Source: Gammaproteobacteria bacterium (GTDB lineage: Bacteria > Pseudomonadota > Gammaproteobacteria > UBA9214). Taken from it: a stretch of DNA of 41,684 bases. The notes below the pieces were generated by a model. It was not told the origin of the DNA. It searched no databases and saw nothing but the letters and a program-made list of their open reading frames with translations. Made by a program: the position numbers and the translations under genes. Location of the stretch: contig JAOUBY010000014.1 of assembly GCA_029860045.1 (NCBI GenBank), positions 1 through 41,684 on the forward strand. The letters are read 5' to 3'. This document shows, one piece after another, positions 37,233 to 41,684 of the stretch. Positions within the stretch are counted from its first letter, which is position 1. Each line of letters opens with the position of its first letter.

Positions 37233-37547
37233 ATGGCCAACGAACAGTATGGTATTGCCCTGGGCATGATAGAGACACGCGGGCTGGTGCCCGCCATTGA
37301 AGCGGCGGATGCGATGACCAAGGCTGCGGAGGTGCGGCTGATCGGACGCGAGTTCGTGGGAGGTGGCTATGTCACCGTCCTCGTACGCGGTGAAACCGGC
37401 GCTGTAAACGCAGCTGTGCGTGCCGGCGCGGATGCCTGTGAGCGAGTTGGCGATGGACTGGTGGCGGCACACATCATTGCCCGTCCTCATCGCGAAGTGG
37501 AGCCGGTGCTCAGCGATACAAACGGCAATCGTCCGTCACGCGGTTGA
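37233..37547 (+). CDS. csoS1: Carboxysome hexameric shell protein CsoS1, copy 2
   Basis: A 104-aa BMC-H shell protein, near-identical to copy 1 in its core, with pore segment FVGGGYVTV. It differs at the tail (SDTNGNRPSRG). AGGAGATA precedes the ATG. Two or three CsoS1 paralogues are usual in alpha-carboxysome operons, where they form mixed facets. Confidence 0.97.
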   Translation: MANEQYGIALGMIETRGLVPAIEAADAMTKAAEVRLIGREFVGGGYVTVLVRGETGAVNAAVRAGADACERVGDGLVAAHIIARPHREVEPVLSDTNGNRPSRG

Positions 37548-37577
37548 ATGCACAGTCTGATTGATTGATATGTCGTC

Positions 37578-38039
37578 ATGCTGCCTGTAAACGTTGATCA
37601 GCGCGTTCTCGGTTACCTCGGCAGGGCTTTGAGTCTGGAGCTTTCCGCGGTGCAGCTCTACAGCACCCAGGCAAAACTTGTTGAAGCCTGGGGGCTGGCC
37701 GAGGTGGCCGGGAAGCTGAGCGCCGAAGCAGGCGAGGAACTGGCGCATGCCGAACGTATCATCAGTCGCATGCTCGCACTTGGCGCGGCCCCGAATGCAT
37801 CACAGTTACGACCGGTGCAGCTGGGACGCAACCTGCAGGAATTATTGCAGGCAAACCATGCATTCGAATCGGAAGTCGTCAGCCTGTACGAAGCTGCAAC
37901 CAGACATAGTGCCAGGGTTGGCGATCATGACAGCCGGCTGTTTTTCGAAGCCTTGCACGCCGAGGAAAAAGAGCATGCCCGGCATATGCTGGATTGGCTG
38001 CAGGAGCTGCAAGATGTCGATACTACAGTTTCCACTTGA
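37578..38039 (+). CDS. Bacterioferritin-like protein of the carboxysome operon
   Basis: A 153-aa four-helix ferritin-like protein. Ferroxidase ligands appear retained: Glu21, Glu54, His57, Glu97, Glu130 and His133. The position of the bacterioferritin haem ligand Met52 is a Leu here (Leu55 in EELAHAER), so haem binding is unlikely. Proteins of this type sit in many cso operons; their role may be in iron or redox balance but is not established. It follows csoS1 by 30 bp and precedes acRAF. Confidence 0.85.
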   Translation: MLPVNVDQRVLGYLGRALSLELSAVQLYSTQAKLVEAWGLAEVAGKLSAEAGEELAHAERIISRMLALGAAPNASQLRPVQLGRNLQELLQANHAFESEVVSLYEAATRHSARVGDHDSRLFFEALHAEEKEHARHMLDWLQELQDVDTTVST

Positions 38040-38065
38040 ACACTGGTCAGTATAGGAGAACAGCA

Positions 38066-38326
38066 ATGAGTCAACAGTGGCAGGAACGGGCCAGGCCCGA
38101 GCGGTTGGAGCGGCGGTACCAGTTTGTGGATTATGAAAGTTTACGCGATTTTCTGGATCGCGCCGCCGCGTTGTCGGAACGTGAGGGGCTGTATCCTGAC
38201 ATGGGTTTTGGCCGTGATTATGTCAATATGACAATTCACGGCTCCGAAGAGGACAACACACTGGGGGATCAGCAGCATCGTCTGGCCAGGGAACTCGATG
38301 CCCTCGCCATGCAGGAAGCTGGCTGA
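38066..38326 (+). CDS. acRAF, RuBisCO assembly factor (pterin dehydratase-like)
   Basis: An 86-aa protein of the 4a-hydroxytetrahydrobiopterin dehydratase-like fold (RYQFVDYESLRDFLDRAA, GLYPDMGFGRDYVNMTI). Members in cso operons, called acRAF, help assemble form I RuBisCO. ATG 38066 follows AGGAGAA. Typical dehydratase His motifs are not evident, which fits the chaperone-type subgroup. McdA follows after 10 bp. Confidence 0.88.
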   Translation: MSQQWQERARPERLERRYQFVDYESLRDFLDRAAALSEREGLYPDMGFGRDYVNMTIHGSEEDNTLGDQQHRLARELDALAMQEAG

Positions 38327-38336
38327 GGGTGATGTA

Positions 38337-38963
38337 ATGCCCGTCATTGCGCTGGTGGGCAACAAGGGTGGTGCGGGCAAAACCACGCTGGCTGTTAACC
38401 TCGCGGCAGGCCTGGCGCGCCACGACAGTGTGGCGGTGATTGACGCCGACCCGCAGGGTTCAGCACTGCAGTGGCGCGCGATTGCCGGAGAAGCATCGGC
38501 ACCGCCTGTTGCTGCAGCTGAGGCTGACCTGCAACGCCAGGCGTTTAAACTTTTGCAGGACTACCGATGCGTGGTGATCGACTGTCCGCCTTCCGTGCAT
38601 GCCCCCCAGACCGGCGCGGTGCTGGGCTTTGGCGATCTGGCCCTGATCCCCGTGCAACCCTCACCAATGGATTTATGGGCAAATGTGCACATCGAACAAT
38701 CGATTGAAGATGCACATAAAGTCAATCCTTCGCTGCGGACACTTCTGGTTATCAACCAGCTGGAGCCACGCACCACGCTTTCGCGCCTGGTCCGTGATGC
38801 CTTGTCAGAGATTGCCTTCCCGGTGGCAGATGCCGCAGTGAGGCGTCGCGCCATCTATCGCGCCAGTGCGCTGCAAGGCAAGAGCGTATTTGACATGGGG
38901 CGCCGTGGCGCGGATGCCGCGGCCGAGATCGATCAATTGATCCAGGAGGTAACCAGACTATGA
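38337..38963 (+). CDS. mcdA: ParA-type ATPase McdA for carboxysome positioning
   Basis: McdA coats the nucleoid and, together with McdB, spaces carboxysomes. The 208-aa product has a ParA-type Walker A (GNKGGAGKTT, 8-17, with the signature Lys), ADPQGSALQW, and VVIDCPPS. An ATG at 38337 is preferred to an earlier in-frame one. The stop overlaps mcdB by 4 bp (ATGA), the usual McdAB pairing. Confidence 0.92.
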   Translation: MPVIALVGNKGGAGKTTLAVNLAAGLARHDSVAVIDADPQGSALQWRAIAGEASAPPVAAAEADLQRQAFKLLQDYRCVVIDCPPSVHAPQTGAVLGFGDLALIPVQPSPMDLWANVHIEQSIEDAHKVNPSLRTLLVINQLEPRTTLSRLVRDALSEIAFPVADAAVRRRAIYRASALQGKSVFDMGRRGADAAAEIDQLIQEVTRL

Positions 38964-39199
38964 CCAGTACAGACAAAACCCGCCAGCAGCTGGTGGATTC
39001 AATGCGTAAAACCAAAGCCGCCGCGGCTGGGAAAACGGCGGCAGTGAACAAGGCGCCGCGGCCGGTTAGAAGAAAGGTGAAGAATGTGAAAGACGCCGCA
39101 GCGACCAGCGCGGGAAAACACTCCGCTATCGCTACGGGCGGATCCCGGTCGGTAAATTCGGATTCGTACCAGACGGGACGTAGAGTGTGGCCGGATTAA
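38960..39199 (+). CDS. mcdB: McdB-like carboxysome adaptor, copy 1
   Basis: A 79-aa low-complexity, basic protein rich in Lys, Ala and Ser. It has an N-terminal RQQLVDSMRKTKAAAA block and ends GRRVWPD. A tryptophan near the C-terminus is characteristic of alpha-carboxysome McdB proteins, which bind the shell and recruit McdA. It overlaps mcdA by 4 bp. The 3' end and the next 50 bases are repeated at 39740-39796. Confidence 0.78.
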   Translation: MTSTDKTRQQLVDSMRKTKAAAAGKTAAVNKAPRPVRRKVKNVKDAAATSAGKHSAIATGGSRSVNSDSYQTGRRVWPD

Positions 39200-39208
39200 G
39201 CCACAAAG

Positions 39209-39248
39209 CATAGATAAACATCAATCTATTAGCATTAAAATATCGATT
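39209..39248 (+). promoter_or_regulatory. Carboxysome-locus operator, copy 3
   Basis: CATAGATAAA (39209-39218), 23 bases, ATCGATT (39242-39248). The downstream GGTATAGAAGTCATAGCC resembles the region after copy 2. It lies 72 bp before the 64-aa gene and 9 bp after the mcdB stop, opening a separate small transcription unit. Confidence 0.65.
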
Positions 39249-39320
39249 GGTATAGAAGTCATAGCCGCTCCACACTGGTCATTACTTATTTAGTAACTAT
39301 AGCGATGGAGGAACATTGGC

Positions 39321-39515
39321 ATGGGTATCATTGAGTTATTATTTTCGTTATACACGACTGACTTCACCGCTCCAACACAAATGAAAATAGAAGCAGTCAT
39401 GAAGCAAGCTCAAGAATGTAAAGCAGCCAAAGAGCCTGATGATCGTTGCTTAAACAGTTACCAGAAATATCTTAAGACGAGAGATGAAATGGATTCAGGC
39501 TATGTCTACTTTTAA
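39321..39515 (+). CDS. Unknown 64-aa protein between the two mcdB genes
   Basis: I do not recognise a family. The protein has a hydrophobic N-terminus (MGIIELLFSLY), a charged helical middle with two cysteines (QECKAAKEPDDRCLNSY) and an aromatic tail (SGYVYF). A good site, GGAGG, precedes the ATG. The stop overlaps the second mcdB start by one base (TAATG), so translation is probably coupled. It stands 72 bp downstream of operator copy 3, supporting a real gene induced with the carboxysome. Confidence 0.62.
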   Translation: MGIIELLFSLYTTDFTAPTQMKIEAVMKQAQECKAAKEPDDRCLNSYQKYLKTRDEMDSGYVYF

Positions 39516-39751
39516 TGACAATAGCTATACGCCGCCAGCAGTTGATAAATTCAATGCGCAAAACCAAAGCTGCCGCAGCCAGCAAAAAAAAAGGCGGGAA
39601 TATAACGCCGAGGCAGTCTACACGAACCGTGAAGACGACGAAAAAAGCAGCCTCGACCGCGAGGAGAAAGCACTCCGCTAAAGTTGAAGTGGGGTCACGA
39701 CCGGAAACTCGCGACCCGGCCCGGGCGGGCCGTCGGGTGTGGCCGGATTGA
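39515..39751 (+). CDS. Second McdB-like protein
   Basis: A 78-aa basic protein similar to the mcdB product by eye over about half of its residues: RQQLINSMRKTKAAAA, KHSA, GSR and the final GRRVWPD with the McdB-type tryptophan are shared. It has a more Lys-rich middle (SKKKGG). No ParA gene adjoins it; instead it follows the 64-aa gene with a one-base overlap. It may be a paralogue with altered cargo or partner affinity, or a redundant duplicate. Confidence 0.7.
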   Translation: MTIAIRRQQLINSMRKTKAAAASKKKGGNITPRQSTRTVKTTKKAASTARRKHSAKVEVGSRPETRDPARAGRRVWPD

Positions 39752-40015
39752 ATCGTTAAGCATAGATATAAAACTATCATTAATATTTAATAGATTTATT
39801 AGTATAAATGTATTTGATAGCACATACTCTAACTGTGTCTGGATCAGGAGCCGCTGGAAGAGCAGGCTTCACCAGCCTGAACCGGGCAGTGGTGAGTGTA
39901 TTTATCGACTCTGAGGCCCGGGTCTGTAGACCGGTTTAAAAGCGTCCTGCTGACTGATTGGCTGGACTGGTTTTCGGCTGGCAAGGCCGTCACTAATTGA
40001 TAGGAGGCAAGACCG
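39752..40015. promoter_or_regulatory. 264-bp leader of the CPII gene
   Basis: It contains operator copy 4 (39761-39796) and an AT-rich promoter-like tract at about 39756-39835. The remaining part up to the GGAGGC site before 40016 holds no clear gene; a 42-codon TTG-initiated frame there has no ribosome site. Confidence 0.45.
39761..39796 (+). promoter_or_regulatory. Carboxysome-locus operator, degenerate copy 4
   Basis: CATAGATATA (39761-39770) and ATAGATT (39790-39796) recall the other copies but with one mismatch in each block and a 19-base spacer. It lies 9 bp after the second mcdB stop, exactly as copy 3 lies after the first, showing a segmental duplication. It may control the CPII gene or be decaying. 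Confidence 0.5.
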
Positions 40016-40351
40016 ATGCAAAGGTTGTTTCCGCAAAAACTACTTACCATCATTACCATGGATACACTCGAGGATACCCTTGCAGAGATGGTTCGTCGCC
40101 GTGGCGCCAGTGGTTACACGATTGTTGAGGCGCGTGGTGCCGGCTCCAGTGGCGAGGTTTCAGGCGAGCTGGATGTGGATACCAGTATAAAATTCCATGT
40201 GATCGTTCCCGCGGGCCGCATGTCCAGTATGCTGGATGACCTGGAGGAACTGCTACGGGCGGGCAACCATATCACTGCTTTCGTTTCTGATGTGGCTGTT
40301 CTGGGGTCGGAAAAATTTGAAAAACCCCTGGTGGAGTCAGAAATGCGTTAA
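40016..40351 (+). CDS. Carboxysome-associated PII-like protein (CPII)
   Basis: A 111-aa PII-fold protein (QKLLTIITMDTLEDTLAEMV, GASGYTIVEARGAG, VDTSIKFHVIVPAGRM). It lacks the classical T-loop Tyr motif. CPII proteins near cso operons bind ADP/AMP and bicarbonate and are thought to sense inorganic carbon or energy. It is trailed by cbbR after about 80 bp and preceded by a strong GGAGGCAAG site. Confidence 0.85.
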   Translation: MQRLFPQKLLTIITMDTLEDTLAEMVRRRGASGYTIVEARGAGSSGEVSGELDVDTSIKFHVIVPAGRMSSMLDDLEELLRAGNHITAFVSDVAVLGSEKFEKPLVESEMR

Positions 40352-40428
40352 GACGGGGTGGTTGCAACCGGAACCATACCTTCATGACCGACACATCCTG
40401 CAGTGCAGTGTAGCAAAGGCTCAATCAC

Positions 40429-41478
40429 ATGGTTTCAACGGATGACAACGAGTACACGCCGGCAGCAGCGATGCCGGATTACCTGATACGGCACACTACA
40501 TTGCGTCAGTTACAGGTATTCGAAGCTATCGTCAGACTCGGCAGTTTCACCCGTGCAGCGGAGGAATTGTTTCTGAGCCAGCCTACCGTGTCCATGCAGA
40601 TCAAAAAGCTGGCCGATGTCCTGGGTTTGCCCTTGTTCGAACACGTCGGGCGTAATGTCGAACCGACCGAGGCCGGTCTGGCACTTTATAAGTCGAGTCG
40701 TGAGTTGTTCGAAACCCTGGCAAACCTGGAGATGACGGTTGCCGATTTAAAGGGCCTTAAGATCGGACGCCTGCGTATGGGGGTGATCACCACGGCGAAA
40801 TACCTGGCACCCGAAATTCTCGGTGAGTTCAGCCGCCTTTATCCGGGCATCGATCTTGCACTCAAGGTCACGAATCGTGAACGTATCATCGAGCGTATGC
40901 ATAGGAATGAGGACGACCTGTATATCATGGGTCAGGCACCCGATGACGAACTTGAGGTCGAGGCGTTCCCTTTCGCGCCGAATCCACTGGTTGTCATGGC
41001 GCCGCGCGATCACCCTTTGGTAGGAAAGAAAAACATCGCGCTGTCGGAGATTATCGAGCACCCGTTTATCATGCGTGAGCCCGGATCAGGTATCAGGGAT
41101 GCCGTCCTCCGCTTATTCGCTGCCCATGATTTGCGGCCGCGGGTACGTATGGAACTTGGAAGCAACGAAGCGATCAAACATGCCGTGGTCGGTGGCTTGG
41201 GTGTGTCGGTGCTTTCACTGCATACCCTGGCGCTCGAAGGTGCCGATGGACCTGTCGCTATCCTCGATGTCGAACAATTCCCGATTCACCGGCAGTGGTA
41301 CATCGTCTATCCCAAAGGCAAGGAGTTGTCCCTCGTCGCCCGTACATTCCTCGAATTCGCTATTGCCAGCGAAGCCAGAATCCGTGAAAACATGATGTCG
41401 ATGTGGCCGCTGTTAATGCAGCAGACCAAGACCCGGAAAAGAGCAACCGCCCGCAAGAAAAAGGCAGCGAAAAAATAA
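40429..41478 (+). CDS. cbbR: LysR-type regulator CbbR
   Basis: CbbR activates CO2-fixation genes in response to metabolites such as RuBP or NADPH. The 349-aa protein has a LysR helix-turn-helix at about 22-80 (TLRQLQVFEAIVRLGSFTRA, LSQPTVSMQIKKL) and a periplasmic-binding-like effector domain to about 310. It ends in an unusually Lys-rich tail (TRKRATARKKKAAKK). It probably binds the bipartite operators of this locus. ATG 40429 is used; a later ATG at 40471 is possible. Confidence 0.88.
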   Translation: MVSTDDNEYTPAAAMPDYLIRHTTLRQLQVFEAIVRLGSFTRAAEELFLSQPTVSMQIKKLADVLGLPLFEHVGRNVEPTEAGLALYKSSRELFETLANLEMTVADLKGLKIGRLRMGVITTAKYLAPEILGEFSRLYPGIDLALKVTNRERIIERMHRNEDDLYIMGQAPDDELEVEAFPFAPNPLVVMAPRDHPLVGKKNIALSEIIEHPFIMREPGSGIRDAVLRLFAAHDLRPRVRMELGSNEAIKHAVVGGLGVSVLSLHTLALEGADGPVAILDVEQFPIHRQWYIVYPKGKELSLVARTFLEFAIASEARIRENMMSMWPLLMQQTKTRKRATARKKKAAKK

Positions 41479-41533
41479 CGACCCTCCGGCCTGCTTATCA
41501 ACGCCAGGCTATAGCTCCTATTGTCAGAAACAA

Positions 41534-41684
41534 TTAGTCGCCGAACCCGACCGCTTCCATAATCAAGTCCACGTTAGAGTCGCCATTGACGGTTCACTAG
41601 GCAGGTGTTGGAAGCAATGCGGACAAACATAATCTTCAATGAAATAAGCTTTCGTAATCCGCGCGGCGATATATTCGGCGGTAT
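41534..41684 (-). pseudogene. Broken 3' end of a gene, cut by the window edge
   Basis: On the minus strand one frame reads TAEYIAARITKAYFIEDYVC then PHCFQHLP, and a second frame resumes at NGDSNVDLIMEAVGFGD before TAA (41536-41534). The two look like parts of one protein separated by a frameshift near 41595-41610. The CPHC pair could be a zinc ribbon. Family not recognised. Confidence 0.35.

Noticed and set aside
39484-39681. 65-codon plus frame overlapping the second mcdB
   Set aside because: The overlapping frame at 39515-39751 shows clear similarity to the first McdB and has the TAATG overlap; the other frame has no similarity.
1-41684. tRNA or rRNA genes
   Set aside because: No cloverleaf with the conserved T-loop and anticodon features, and no rRNA-like sequence, was noticed on either strand; a covariance search was not possible.

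Overview
The window comes from a gammaproteobacterial chemolithoautotroph, probably a sulfur- or ammonia-oxidiser of the Chromatiales type. The basis is a moderately high GC content, gammaproteobacterial housekeeping genes (apaG/apaH/rsmA, thyA/folA/lgt, gcvT-H-PA-PB) and a complete alpha-carboxysome cluster with form IA RuBisCO. The species cannot be named from sequence alone.

Region 1 (1-6434): a tandem glycine riboswitch with an overlapping terminator hairpin precedes gcvT, gcvH, gcvPA, tpx (thiol peroxidase), gcvPB and a PfkB-family sugar/nucleoside kinase. Glycine sensing would control glycine cleavage, which for an autotroph fits photorespiratory or one-carbon metabolism.

Region 2 (6589-13186, minus strand): a LuxR-type response regulator, a TonB-dependent receptor, a periplasmic ABC-type binding protein without a transporter, and a hybrid histidine kinase (degenerate receiver, true receiver, Hpt) whose start overlaps the binding-protein stop. 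This looks like a self-contained sensing and uptake locus for an unknown ligand. A MITE-like palindromic element (13362-13639) lies upstream.

Region 3 (13808-26269): housekeeping and envelope genes. They include a hypothetical gene, a DUF255 thioredoxin-fold protein, a GT2 / VTT membrane protein / GT39 set, an RlmI-like methyltransferase, lgt-thyA-folA, and convergent rsmA / apaG-apaH with a small exported protein. Palindromic repeats lie between genes.

Region 4 (26433-28792, minus strand): a PDC/Cache sensor-domain protein, an XRE regulator with no normal start codon, and its decayed partner gene (one frameshift and one in-frame stop).

Region 5 (28899-41478): the carboxysome and CO2-fixation locus. 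The order is csoS1D-Nudix; cbbL-cbbS-csoS2-csoSCA-csoS4A-csoS4B-csoS1-csoS1-bacterioferritin-like-acRAF-mcdA-mcdB; a 64-aa unknown plus a second mcdB-like gene; a CPII-type PII protein; and cbbR. RuBisCO and carbonic anhydrase are the cargo, CsoS2 links cargo to shell, CsoS1/S1D/S4 form the shell, acRAF assists RuBisCO, McdA/McdB position carboxysomes, and CPII and CbbR are regulatory. A bipartite motif, CATAGATAAA-N23-ATCGATT, occurs with identical spacing before csoS1D, cbbL and the small-ORF/second-mcdB unit, and in degenerate form before the CPII gene. It is the best candidate for a locus-specific operator, presumably of CbbR. The most notable points are this motif family, the duplicated mcdB-operator segment, and a candidate -1 frameshift site in csoS2. 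The last bases hold a broken gene end on the minus strand.
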